The notes beneath the pieces were generated by a model, which had not been told where the DNA came from, did not search any database, and saw nothing but the letters and a program-made list of their open reading frames with translations. From Seiridium cupressi (Eukaryota > Ascomycota > Sordariomycetes > Amphisphaeriales > Sporocadaceae), in the NCBI GenBank assembly GCA_036674765.1, contig JARVKI010000001.1, positions 682,001 through 746,000 of the forward strand: a DNA stretch of 64,000 bases, written 5' to 3'. Made by a program: the position numbers and the translations under genes. Position 1 is the first letter of the stretch. Every line of letters begins with the position of its first letter. Shown in pieces: positions 48,820 to 61,796 of the stretch.

Positions 48820-51800
48820 ATGACTAGCCTCGACTTTATTATGGATATGGACGTCGATGAGGAGGGGCCCCAGTCGAATAAAGGCAATGGGTCCTCTTCA
48901 ACATCAGGCACAAAACAGGATCGAGACCTCTCAGCCTCAGATCGTGCCAACCCTGAAGAACATCACGATAGATTGAACACAACCACAAAACAAAGACGCG
49001 GTGTTACAGGACGGCACACCAAACCTTCGACAACAGCTGCGGCAGCAGAATCATCAACAACGGTGTCGTCGCCAAGCTTCACTGCTCGGCCCGCTCCCGC
49101 TCGTGGAAATAGCAACACCAGTAACGAGGAGATGCATCGTTATGGGAGCCACCCCTCGGGCTCGGGGTCTGGAGGGGGAGACCAGCCCAATAGGCCCATG
49201 GGAAACCCGCCAGGAGACGTGCCCATCAAACTGACGCCTATCACTGGTCGCGTAAGCAGAGCGAAGAAGGGAGTTCCGGTTCATACCTGTGAAATTTGCA
49301 GACCGCCAAAGGTGAGCAACAGTTTTCCGACGATACGGCTGGATATACAACTAACATTTGTAGACTTTCACCAGAGCAGAACATCTCAGGTAAGGCGCCA
49401 CAGGAGCATTCTGTTGCTTCATCATGAACTAAACAAGATCTATTAGACGTCACCAGCTCAGTCATCAGACACCTCAGTACCCATGCAATTATCCTGGTTG
49501 CGACCGAGCTTTTCACAGAGCAGATTTGCTTGCTCGGCACGCAACACGACAGTAGGTTGTGCCGTGCCAAGATCGCCCACTCATCAAGCTGACTGTACAG
49601 CAGTGACCAAGAAGGGGATAAAGCTTCTTCAACGTCAAGAGGCACACCAGGTGATAATAGTCGGCGTACATCTACCACCTCGGCTAGCGGTGGCTACGAT
49701 GTAGGTCAAGGTCGGCCGTCATCTCAAGGTCCGATGCCACAGCAGGGGCCCGATATCACATCGAATCCCGGGCCAAGTTATGGTGCCAGCACTCCTTACC
49801 ATCAATATCATGGCGGCGGAGGGCCGCCAATGTCTCCTCCACAACCGCCTGGCCGTCGTGAGAGCTATCATTCGACGTCGAGTGGGCCAACTAGTGGGTA
49901 TACTCACGCGGCACAAATTCCGACCATCAATCAACCTCCCAATCTGGGAGCCTCTCCTGGCGGAATGAACTATGACCTTGGGAACTTTGCATCTCCAAGG
50001 ACGACACCCCAGAACGCGCTTCTCATAGTCACGACGGGGCTGGCACCTGACAGTACCCCTGGTCTACTTGCGCCGGACTTGTCGTCTCCGTGGGCGTCTT
50101 CCGATAGCAACTTCTCGACCCCGTCTGAAAACAGCCAGAGGAGGAACTATATAGCAGACTACTCATCACCCACCACAACATCGGACTGGCCTGTCACTAG
50201 CTATGTCCCACCCTATACACCAACTTCCCAAGGCATCCAAAGCCCCCATTTGGATGTCATGACCTCCCATAATCCATTCTTCCACGACACGTGGGGCACG
50301 CCATCCTATTCTACTGGGATGATCCATCCATCCATGCCTTTGTACAGTGAGGAACATCAGTACTTCAGTCACCCTCAACCCCCATTTCCTTCTGTTCGTA
50401 GTCCGACCCCACCGAACATCTCGTCATCCGTGCAATCAGCTGAATCTTTAGTCACAATCGCGCCGGCACCACACGACCTCCAGGTATTAGCTGGCCGCTT
50501 CAAGGATCCGGCGGCCTTCATGGGAAACCTCTCTGGAGCCACCTTCCTGACAGCGGTTACGCTGCCCAAACCTGCTCGGGATGCCATTCCGCGTTTTCTC
50601 GATGTATACTGGAAGCGCTTCGACACTCTCTTCCCTCTTGTTCACCGCCGGAAATTCGAGCTCGCGCCTGATGAGATATTGCGCGCTGCCATGGCTGCCA
50701 TGGGGTCGCAGTTTCTTGAAGGTAAGGAGGATCGCCTCAGGGGCAATCAGCTGCATGAGTGGGCTTGGCAAGAAGTGAAACGGGTAGGTTGACGTCCTGC
50801 TTTGCGCAGAACCAACGTGGAAACTCATGTTAATCAGCAGCTCCAGATCCTTCAGTGGAATGTTTCAACCATGCAAACGATCCTCCTGTGCGAGACCTTT
50901 GCCCGGTTCCGAGGGAAGAAGATCGCCATCAAGCCGTCGGAGCCCTTCCGGTCGCTATACTCGAGAGTGAGTTCCCTCTCATCTTCTGACTTGTCTGCTT
51001 TTGATTTCGTTACATACTCTCGTTTTCAGGATTCTCTTTTTAGTCTTGTTATGTCTTCTCCGTTTTCCCAATGGCGCCCATACTCAACGTCCCCTCTACA
51101 GGTTGACACCATCACACAATTAGACCCCGATCACTCTTTTGGATTATCAATATCCGTCGCTTCTGCTGGAGGGCACACCGCTGCCACACCAAAACCACGA
51201 TGGGCCGAATGGATCGAGGCTGAAGCCCGCCGCCGTCTTCTTGCCGCTTGTTTCGTTTTGGACGTTCATACGTCTGTGTATTATGATTTGCCCCTGATGC
51301 AAACTTTCACCACCCCTTGCCCCCCAATCCCCTTGACTGCCGCTACCCAGGCCCTCTGGGATGCCACGCCAGACGAATGGGACGTTATCATGAGCGCCAG
51401 TCCTGCTACGTTGGAGCCCGCTATTTTATCCGACGATATCATCTCCGCAGAGAGGATAGCCAACGCTCCGCCCCTGGATCAAGCTGTATTCCTTGCCTCC
51501 GAAGCTCTTCGGATGCCCAAGCGATCCGGTTCGCCGACGGATCTCTTCAAATCGCCTGACCTGGAGAACGTGGAGAGGATTTTGACGCTCTTCCCCGGAT
51601 CTGGAATTGCTTACACATATACGACGCTACACTTCATCCCATTGCACGATCTACTAGCCGTCTCTGGAGACTCTTGGCTCTTTAGCCAAAAAGTACTGGA
51701 ACGCAAGGCGTTCAACCAACACCAGAAATCACTCAAACACTGGAGCGGTAGCCATCATGCCGCAATCGCGGCCAAGTTCGCTGCCAAGACACTCATCACT

Positions 51801-52301
51801 TTTTTAACTATTAATGATAATAATGCCCCAACAACAACAACAACAACAACAACAACAACTACGGGATCTTCTTCCTCAACGAAGAAGTGGAACATGACAG
51901 ATGTTTCCGACTACTGGGCCATCTATGTCTGCGCCTTGATCTGCTGGGCCCTGGGCCACCGGGGCACCGGCACGACAACAGCCATGGATGCGGCAGCAGG
52001 CCCTAGTGCTTCGAACTCGCGAACAGGAGGAAACAATAATAACAATAGTAATGCTAATATCGCGGAACGGGAAAGCGAGCTCGAGGCACTGGGCTGGCTG
52101 CACCTCGTCGCCGGCCTGACAAACCCCCAGGATATCCTGACCAAGGTCAATATCCGCGGCCGCGGCGTTGTCATTGCTGTTGTGGGCATGGTCAGGCGAC
52201 GGCTCGAGGGCGAGGCAGCCGGGAGTAGGAGTCGACTTCTTATCGATGCCGTCAGCGTATTGAAGAAGTTGGAGGAAGGAATCAATTGGAAGTGGTTTTA
52301 G
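48820..52301 (+). CDS. Transcription factor with two C2H2 fingers and a fungal_trans domain
   Basis: Exons 48820-49311, 49364-49389 (26 nt), 49447-49551, 49601-50783 and 50838-52301, 1089 aa. The frame also contains a 63-nt in-frame candidate intron (50968-51030, donor GTGAGT, acceptor TTTCAG); splicing it gives 1068 aa. A TTTGCAG acceptor two bases before the ATG implies a 5'-UTR intron. Two C2H2 fingers at about 157-205 (CEICRPPK, TFTRAEHLRRHQLSH; then YPCNYPGCDRAFHRADLLARH) are encoded across three exons. Then a disordered Ser/Pro/Gly region, and from about 530 a fungal_trans domain (PRFLDVYWKRFDTLFPLVHR; EARRRLLAACFVLDVHTSVYY). A CAA/ACA repeat encodes a Thr tract near 934-946. A nuclear, DNA-binding regulator; its targets are unknown. 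The C2H2 plus fungal_trans layout resembles Rsf2/Tda9-type proteins. Confidence 0.92.
51829..51859 (+). repeat. ACA/CAA trinucleotide microsatellite (coding)
   Basis: About ten CAA/ACA units within the last exon of the C2H2 factor, read in the ACA frame as a threonine run. Confidence 0.85.
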
Positions 52302-54194
52302 ATTAATGGGGTGGATGTGGTGGATCTCCTTTATTTTCCTTTCCTTCCCTTTCCTTCCCTCTCTATATTTTCCTAACATATTTCTTTACTCATTATTTGG
52401 TCTTAGTCGTCTGCTTTTTGGGGGGCCTGGTTTCCTGCTTTGTCTATTCCATACCATCATCATCATCATCATCATCATCATATCATGGCATCACTCATCA
52501 CCTAGAGATAGACGCATGGGAGGATACACGTGTACGATTATATTTTTCTTCCTCTTCTCTTTCTTCCCGAAAGCCTATCCTTTTTGTTTTTCTATTGCAT
52601 TTGGCATGACGCCACTTATGGACTTACGATATATATGCAAGCATGGATGGAGGGGAGAAAAAGTGCAGCACAATATAGCGACGGCGCTGGGGTAGGATGG
52701 GGGTCTATTACACATGACATGACTTAATGCCTGGCTTGGACGAGAAAAAGGACGCTCCTTATTGTCATGATTGAGATGACGACAATAGAGTTGTGAAGTG
52801 AGAAACGAAGGATTGTCCGTCATGTATTGAGTCGATGGTGTGTTTTCACAAGAGAAGCCTTTGCTTTGAACAACTTCTAATTGAGTGTCTGTTCATGCCT
52901 ATCGCGAAGCCGGACATATCCTGGCTGCACTCTCTCCAGTGACTTGTTGGGCCAAATTTGATCCAAGTCACTGCTGCTCTGCTTTCAATCAGAGCTGGCC
53001 TATCCTACATCTTATTGACCACTGAACCACTACATTAGGCAGACGGAGATCTCATCTTTGAAGATCATGTGCTATATACCGCTAAAAGGCTATAAATCCT
53101 TAATCAGCATGGTACTGCCCGGACTTCCAAGGCACTTGCATAGCAGGGGGGTGGTGAGTGGCGGTCTGTGAGCAGTAGCGGTAGACTTTGGGTCATCCGG
53201 TGGCTGGCCAAATATACTTTCGTACCTTGCAGCATTCATTGTTGAGCTTGTTGAGACGAACAGCAACGGAAGCTTGCATCACGGCCATGAAGTCCGAAGC
53301 GGTAGTTGACATGGTACGAGTCGGGATCATGACGGCTCTGCACCGGTCCCATCCGTCGCTCGGGTTGCAATGGGATTCCAGTATTAGACACAGATGGGGG
53401 AGTCAGGGTCCGGAGAGCCGCTACTGATTCGCTTATCCCAGGGTCGGGGCAATCATACGTACATAGCTGAGCCGAAAGCTTAGGCTCGAGACACGTAGAC
53501 GTGCAACCGACGGGCAGCGCAGGTAGATGTTGTCGCACAATAACGTGTACCGATTATGTGCGTACAAAGCCGACGAAGAGAACCAACGTCTGCGGTGAGG
53601 GTGGAGGAATGGCCCCGCAATTGGGCTGCCGCTGTGGTTTGAGAAGACTTGTGAAGTGTTGCGGTGCATCGAGGGCTCCAGCCAGCAGCAGCCAGCAAGC
53701 TGCAGGTGTATGGTTTGACTTCCCTTTGGCGTGATCTAGTGAGATTGCGCCCTCGCCCAGCCTCTCGAATTTCAGTTCGTGTACATGGTTTGGTCAGCCA
53801 TTCTTTGACTGGGGAGGACTTATCACCGCTCTTCTTCCCCAAACTACGTGACTTGGTCAGTAAACAAAAAGCTCACCATCGAAAAACGAGCGAAACCAAA
53901 GGCCCATCACATCCCCCGACCCCTCGTAAGCCATCGTCACTTACGTCAGTGCTTGAGGAAGCCTAGTTCAAGCCCCCTGTCACCCTGCTAAAAGCCACTG
54001 AAAAGAAGGAGCTCCCAGAAGCTTCTAACTAGTAACTCGTGCCCAACCGAGCGCAACACCAAGCAAGACCCAAGCTCCCCCACGCCAGCCTGCAACTGAG
54101 AAATCTCACCTTTCTGCACCATAATCTTCGTCCATCACACGCAATTTACGGCCTCCTAGGACGACTCCAGTAAACGTAATACACACCCGGCACA
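52302..54194. other. Intergenic; 3' end of the C2H2 factor and promoter of the Crp1-like gene
   Basis: Contains pyrimidine-rich 3' sequence, a (CAT)9 run at 52455-52481, and from about 53960 the leader of the Crp1-like gene. ORFs below 135 codons only. Confidence 0.55.
52455..52481 (+). repeat. (CAT)9 microsatellite
   Basis: Nine CAT triplets about 155 bases downstream of the transcription factor stop codon. Confidence 0.85.
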
Positions 54195-56987
54195 ATGGGA
54201 AGCTTTGTATTCAAGTGGTAAGTCTCAATTGCCTCCCTCAAACCTCCCGTCTGCTGTCCCATCTCGGAGGGCGCATAGCTGGGCCGCAATGTCGAAGCGC
54301 CCCTTCATCTTCTCCCCAGCGCAGCATCGCCAGGCACGAGCAACCCATCTCATCGGGGATGCGACCCCCCAGGCGCGCTACCTCGACCTCACCGGTCTTT
54401 CTGTCGCGTTCACATTTCGGTGCGATCGGCTATGACGACGGGACGGAAGGATCCAAGCAGGAACTCGCTGACCCGTCGCCCTGAACTGTAGGGACCATCC
54501 CGCCTCCGAGGTCTATGTTACCGGCACTTTCGACGGCTGGAAGAAGACGGAGCAGCTGGAAAAGATTGGCGAGCACTTCGAGAAACAAGTTCAGCTTAGT
54601 GATGCCTCCAAGAAAATCTACTACAAGGTTCGTGGTTATATTTCGCTGTTTCGATGTCTTTGCATCTCTTAGCAGTGCTGTCCCCAACAAATCCTGGTAC
54701 TGCGCGCCCGAAATCCCGGACCCGAGTTGAGGATTTGCTCCTGCACGACTTGCGCTCCGAGCACTTATACCGAGCGCTCCGCGATTATTCGAGTATTTGT
54801 TCCCTGGGGCGACGATTCGGCCTGTGCTCTCGGTTTTATATAGCGGGCTATATATCGCTGGAGGGGCAGTTGTCCTACGCTCGTGGGGCTTCCTTCCGCA
54901 CGCAACTTGCCGGCGGCGAAGCCAGCATGATCCATGAGCTTGTTGGAGCACCATGTCAGACATGCGCTGACCCTTCGTGGTTGCTCTCGTGGGAATTGCT
55001 ACCTCATCCATGCTCAAGCCATGATGGTTGCCTCTCTCAAGCTGCGCATGACGCAAAAGCACCGAGAATCGCAGCTGCTCTCCCTCTCCCAGTCCTCTGG
55101 GAAACAGAGGGCCAGCTGCTGATAGGCCAATTGCCTAGGCCAGATCCGAACCTCGTGAGAGGAAATGACAGGGATTCGACTAGGTGCCAGGCTCAACAAC
55201 CAAGGTTTCCTAAGCCGCAGTGGAGCACGCCAATGGAACCAACATCGTCATTGCTTATGAACTCGATGGAGCTATGGTGCACTCACGCGACTTCCGGCGC
55301 AAAATCAATAACTAGCGGTTTCCCTGCTCACTTACCCGCCGTTGGCTCCGCATCCGCTGCCATTGACCTGTTGGTGCTTCGTCAAACAAGCCCGGAATTT
55401 CCTCCCTCGCCGAAAGACAGTGTACCCCTACCTCCCACCAGACACTCCAACTAGTACTTGACGCCCCTCACCTCGGTTTCTTTTCATACCTTATTTTGCC
55501 TCCAAATTGCTGACCGGCCTTCGTACCACAGTTTGTTGTCGACGGTAACTGGGTAACCGATCACACAGCCCCCAAGGAGACCGACGAGAGCGGCAACGAG
55601 AACAACGTTTTAACGCCTGAGCGAATTGTAACAGAAGCACCCGCTACCACTGCCATCATGAACTCCGCCGCTCCTGACTCGACCACTGCTGCCTTGGCAG
55701 CTGGCGCTCCCCTTGAAAAGAAGGAGGAGAAGGAGTACAAGACCGAAGGCTTGCCAGGGCTGTTCCCCGAGACGCCCGCTGCCGATCTGAACAAGGAGTT
55801 CAGCATCAACCCGTTACCTGCTGCTCCCGGTGCCGTCAACCCCGTCACCTTGACGCCAGGTGAAAAGATTCCTGAGCATATCGCTGCCGAAAGCACAAGC
55901 AGCAATGTCAGATTAGATCCTGCATCATACGAGAAAGCCGACGAACTACCTGGTAAGAAAAGTCTTATCGACGTCACGCAAGCTCGTTGTATAACTCGGG
56001 GACTGACCATTCACAGGCGGTGTTGCTGCCTTCTCGTCGGCTGCCCCCACTTCTACAACTGCTGAGTTGGCCGCTGGAGCACCCATCGAGACCAAGGTTC
56101 CTGCGGTTGTTAAGGATAGCCAGGAGAAAGCTCACTTCGACCCCGAAGCCAGCGCTGTCCCTGAGGAAGTCCAGGAGAAGGCTGCCCTCGAGAAAGAACT
56201 CCTCGACAGAGTCAAGGAGGCACCCTCTACGTCTGAGGGTACTGCAGGCAAGGGTACTGAAAAGACTGAGAACACTGTCAGTGCTGGTGAAGCTGCGGCT
56301 TCCGTTGCTGCTGCAGCTACGGCTCTTGGTGGTGCCGCTTTGGCCGGAGCTGTTGCCGCTACGAACCTTGCCGTGGACAAGGGCACTGTTGCTGCCTCCT
56401 CGGCCCAAGAAAGTGCTACACAGGCGGCCACTAACCTGCCAGAGTCGGTGAAGGCGCAATTGCCCGAATCCGTGCAGAATGCTATCGGCACTACCGCTAA
56501 GGAGACCACCATTGAGGAGACGGCTCCGGCAGTGCCTGTTGAAGTCAAGGAGTCGTTTGCGGAAGCCGGCAAGAGCCCGGAAGCTGCTACAAGTGCTTCC
56601 GCTGTCGAGGACAAGGCGGCTGTCGAGACTGAGCTACTGAAGGAGGTCAAGTTAGCGCCTGCTGTTGGTGAAGAATCAAAGAAGACCGAGCCCAAGACTG
56701 AACCGACGCCAGAGGTTGCCATATCCGACCTCAAGACCGAACCCAAGGCCGAGCCCGTCAGCACCTCTGCCGACAAGACAGTCCCAGAAATCAAGACCGA
56801 GACTGCTCCTACGACGACTGCTGCCAACGGAACTGGCGCCCAGACCGTGGCGGCCGAGCCTGCTACACCAGCCAAGTCCACTGCCAGCTCGAGCAAGGCT
56901 GCCGAGAGCCCAGCCACGACCGAAAAGAAGAAGAAGAACCGAATCAGCGCCTTCTTTGGAAAGCTCAAGGAAAAGTCGAAGAAATAA
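54195..56987 (+). CDS. Crp1/Mdg1-like protein with AMPK-beta-type glycogen-binding (CBM48) domain
   Basis: Four exons, 54195-54217, 54492-54627, 55532-55952 and 56017-56987, 516 aa, all in phase. Residues 1-80 are an AMPK1_CBM/E-set domain: MGSFVFKWDHPASEVYVTGT, FDGWKKTEQLEK, and after intron 2 FVVDGNWVTDHTAPKETDESGNENNV. This is the N-terminal domain of yeast Crp1 (cruciform DNA binding) and Mdg1. Residues 90-480 are low complexity, rich in Ala, Glu, Lys, Thr and Pro, with two similar AAPxSTTAxLAAGAP motifs (about 105 and 205) and recurring KETEL/KEV segments. The tail is basic: KKKKNRISAFFGKLKEKSKK, a likely membrane- or nucleic-acid-binding end. Intron 1 is 274 nt and intron 2 is 904 nt, both long for this window. 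The molecular role in moulds is not settled. Confidence 0.88.
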
Positions 56988-59900
56988 GGTCGGATTGGTC
57001 TGGCTTTGACATTCCCCGGCAACAATCCTCATCATTTCCAGTCTTTTGGTCGTTTATAGCTCATGATTCCCCGTCTCGCAGGCTCAGGTGTGGGCGCGGA
57101 TGACCATTCTGTTGGAAGACTCAGCATCTAATCGTGTAATAATACCCGCCCGTCTATCCAGCATGCTTTTGCATTTGTCTATTGTCATCGGCTGTTGCTT
57201 GTTGCAGATGTTGAATCGAGGAGGAAAACTGCTTTGAAGTGTCTCCAGGGTGCTGGCATTAAGACTGCAATCTGGCGTGCACTGTGCCAGCACTTCACGT
57301 CATTTAACGGGGGTTGGCTCGACCGGCCGTGATAACAAATATATCATTGCAAGTGACAGTACCTCAACCACCGGCACTATTTTCTTTTGGAAATTTGAAG
57401 GAGCAACTCTAGATTACGGGAAATGCGATCGACGTGGGAAAATGTAGATACGGTAGATGACTTAATACAGCTAAGCATATCTCCAACCGGATATCGTTTC
57501 TCACCCTGCTGCAGTCGTACACCTGTATGGCCACTTAGTAGGGTTAATGTCAGACGGGCCTCATTACTCGCTCGCCGACGAAACGGTCACAGGCGAGAAA
57601 GAAAGGACTAAGGCCGTCATATTGCCAACCCGTTACAAGTGGTGTGTTACACATATGCTTCCAAAGGCCCTGCCTGTGATGAAAGTTGCGTGCAAATTGA
57701 CATTTCATGTTGGAGGACATCACCTAGCTCATACTTGTCTCCTACGGTTCAAATGGGTATGATCTAGGTGGACATAATGTATTACAGTGCCCGTTGGCCC
57801 GAACGGGTGGGCCTCATTGTAATAATAGCCGGTCTACGGCCCGAGATACTTGCGCTAGTATAAGATAACTGTATACATCACACCTCTTCTAAGAACTACA
57901 AAAAACAAAACTGCCCTTCTCCCTCGGAAGCCTTGTGAATTCATGCTTCTGGATGAGAACTATGTGAAGGAAAAGCCACGATATTAATCCTAAAACGCAC
58001 CAACTCATTGACTCGAATTTTATAGTTTGAAATGGGACAAAATTTCAGGGCCCTAGAATCGTTTACCAGCCAATATAATTTCGTCTCGAATATTGGAAGT
58101 GGGAGTCGGACTGAAGGATTGACTAGAATTAATGATACACCACGAATGTCGACCCTCGTGCTCTCCTCGCAGTGCTAGCCATGCCTACCACCATGGTAAG
58201 GCGGTAATAAACTGGTCTTTCTGTGCGAGAGACCTAGATAGATCCAAGGGGATGGATGTAAGAGGATATCTGCAAGAAGAAAAACAGATGCCCAGCCACT
58301 GGGTGATGCCAATATACACCAACCAGCAGTTCGACCGTGTTCCTGGGTCGTTTTCTATGCTGCTGAACTCTTTACATAGTCTGATCGTGGGTGGACGAGC
58401 GAAATTTGCTGTTTTTCTGAACTGCAAGAGAGCACCTAGGGTAAGAAACCTATTAAAATCGCAGAATCCAGGTCAGTGGGTCGGAGATTCGATTGCACAT
58501 ATACCGTCTATAATTGGCGATAGCGCTGTTGAGCTGTGTAAAAGACTGCTTCGACAGCCTCATTGTAGTTTTGGGCGATCGACCAGATAGACGCGAATCC
58601 CATCGATAGTCTTGCCTACTGCTGTTCAATATCTTCCTCTTTTGAGGGCTTGAGTCGAGTCCGGTGCTGTAGCTGTCTGTTTCTGTACCATGTAGCATGT
58701 GATATTTTGAAGCATCGGCCTCGGTATAATTCTTCACTTGCTACTACTCATAGAATCACAGCCCAAGACCAATAGAGGCGGAAAGCGGGAAAGTCATAAC
58801 ATATTTTCTAGCACGTGGCATCTAAGTCTGCACTCCAAGTCGAACATTTTTTTCGAATCGTAGGAGTGGGCTTTTGGTGACCGGTTTTACCTAGATAATA
58901 CATTTTAGGCGGAATTGAAATCCGATACATCACCAAATATCCACAACACAGAACAAAAAGCACGACATAGTAGCCATCATTCTCACTTTTGTCTCAAATT
59001 TCCCTCCCGAGGCATAGGAGATACATGTGGCGATTTTGAGTGCAGCTTTTCCTTGGTTGACATGGTTATTTCCTTGAATCAGAAGCCAAGGACGGAACAG
59101 TGATCAGGGATATGATTTTACGGGAGATATAAGCTAGCCATGCCGATTTGTTGGGGCCTTGTTGAAAGACGGCAGAATCTGCCCTCTTAGAGTGTGGACT
59201 TGGTGGATGGACTGATCGAGATGGCGAGGTGGTGAACCAAGGCACATTCATGAGAGTGTTATAAATTACAATCTAATATCATATGTGCTGCCAGACCTAG
59301 CCTTGGCCGGGAACAAAAGTTCAAGCAGAGCGAGTTCGATGCAACGCGAATGGCTCAGATGAACGTCATGATGGTCCCATGGTCAAACTGGGTTGACTAG
59401 TGAGATGGTCGAGAGGCGTAGACAGACATATTTCGTACTCATTCCACGAATTGAAGGTGGTCGTGGTGCGCAAGTGGATGGTGTCGCCAATTACGCGTAG
59501 TGTTTCGAACTTCCTTCCACCAGTCATGGACCCTCATGTATGCAATGGTCCGATGGAAGTATAGCCGGAACATGCGAGTTCCCGATGTACTCCAGGCAAT
59601 CTGACTGGGAGATCGTTTCATGCGGCATAGTGGCCCTCTAATTTGCGTTTTCTTGTTTTCAGATGGTGAGAACTTTGGAATTGTCTCAGTGTCATATTAA
59701 ATTTTGTCGAGTTCAGACGCGTGGCCAACAAGTCACGTTAGAGTCAACTTCAGATACTAGTGTTGGTGTTCGTTCGTGCTTTGGTAACGCGGTCTTGGCC
59801 GTGATTTGCTGCGCTGCACAGTCTGATGTCTGATAAGATAGATGGCAGATAGGTCGAGAACAAGGTTGGTCCACAGGCTGCGAAGGTTGATAGGACGTTG

Positions 59901-61796
59901 TCTAAAATAAGGTTGACAGGCCCTACGCCCGACAGGGGTGACGATGGCGAACGCTGCAGGGGATCTGACTATCATGTAGAGGCTCTGCCCGAACCCCGAA
60001 TTGGCAGGTTGCTTGATAACAACACCGACACTCCCTGGAGCGGGAACTTTGAAGTCTGCCGCCTCCATTCTCCATGTTACGTCTTTATCAAATAAGCCTG
60101 CGTCGATCTGCTTTGTAATTGCTTCCAGATACGACACCGCGAGTCTTCTCGCACGAGCCGGACAGTCCCGTTCAGACAGATTCGACCACCGGATAGGGGT
60201 CCTCTGAAACCCAACAGCCGTTTCGGCAACTGACTCTGCCTGTGCAGGAACGTCGGTAACGTGCGTCACGGCACTCCTTTCCCAACGGCTATTGGTCGAT
60301 CAACCTGAAGAATAAGAAAGTCTCGAGAGCTACAGTACGCCCACTGAGGTCCGAAGAAGGTTGACAAAGCTGCCGCCTGCTCGATAGGGCTCTGCAAGGT
60401 TTGATGGTCGTTGAAGACAGGCCTTTAAGCTATACCCATGACCTTCTCGACCTGCCTCGAAAGCCCATGGTCTAGAGTTCGTGTATCGGCCGCTATCCAT
60501 CGTGCCGTGATATCACATACGGCAAGCACATGCGCTCCTGCTGGCTGGGCCGGTCGTGTAACTGTTTACGAGCGTGCCCTAGCTGCCCACGCCGTAAATG
60601 CGCTCGAGGACTCTGCATATACCGCCAGTAATGTTCTGGTGGCAGTCGGAATAAACCATGCATCGCCTACCTCGTGTGCATGGGTGGGCGTTGCCGAGAA
60701 ACAAGGAATGCACACAATCTATCAATTCAGTACGACCACATTCGAATTTGGGGCCCCCGCGGCTACAGATCTGCTGAATTGGGAAGAAAGGATGTTTTTA
60801 GTCATGTGCTCGCTGAGGCTAAATCATAAAGACTTTCAATGTATCCAGATTGGACGCCTCGTGTAGTCCGCGCCATACTCAGATCGATGGTCCAATGGGA
60901 GGCTGGAGGCTGCGGTACCATATCGAGCGCCTGCGCGGCCACTCGCTACCTCACCTCGACTGCATTGTGGCGGGTTCAAGTAGCTGGTGAATATGTCCCA
61001 TTTAATATCGCTACCGTGCTTTGTAAGTATTACAAAATTACCATTATGGGGAACCCTTGCTGGCCTGCTCAGAGGCGTGTTCTCGGTTGAATATTGCTCA
61101 GCAATCAGTATAGGCGGGTTCATTGGCCGACTTAGGTAAGTGGCATCCAATACCCGCTCCGATAACCTACAGCACCTGACTGCACTCGGCCTTTCTCTTG
61201 GCAGCGCCGCCGTGGATATGTACCAGGATTTACTATACTTCCAAACCAGCGCCTGCGGCTTTCCGCTATGGAATTTGGACGGAACCACGGCAGGCATGTC
61301 TCATCGAAAGTGGGTGACTGAATGCTTAACTCTTGAATCTTGGCGCCAGACATGCTGACCAGGTTTACCAATATCGAATATGGGCAATCACATCTGGCCT
61401 ACACTCCAACGGTGGCTGACATATGAATACAACTTTGACTGCATCATTCTCACCCCACTGGCCCCGGGACTTTGTAACAGCCAGTGGTAATCTGATCAGC
61501 AAGTAAAGTCATGACGAGGCTTTATCACCCATTGCCCATTTCTTATACCCACTGGTATCTTGTTCAGCACATGGGTACCAATGCTTGTCCATCAGGCTTG
61601 TCATCTCCGCTACTGCACCCTACAGCGTATATTATACTTGAGCACACCCTCGATCACCGCCTTTTTCTTCTTTCTCTTCTTCTTCTTCGGTTGAAAGGAG
61701 TGTCATAGGAAGCCCGCTACATATCGGGAACCATATCCTGCAGCCATCACACTGCCTCTTTCATGGTTCACAAAGCACCATCCACTTGAACGAACC
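56988..61796. other. Gene-poor region of 4.8 kb
   Basis: Between the Crp1-like gene and the ferric reductase. ORFs up to 170 codons (60269-59757 minus; 58132-58590 plus; 60438-60866 plus) have no recognisable motif and no convincing splice partners. A CTTCTT-rich run (about 61664-61690) lies near the ferric reductase promoter. Otherwise nothing identified. Confidence 0.5.

Noticed and set aside
59757..60269. 170-codon minus-strand ORF near the ferric reductase
   Set aside because: Looked partly protein-like, but I recognise no family and found no neighbouring exons that extend it.
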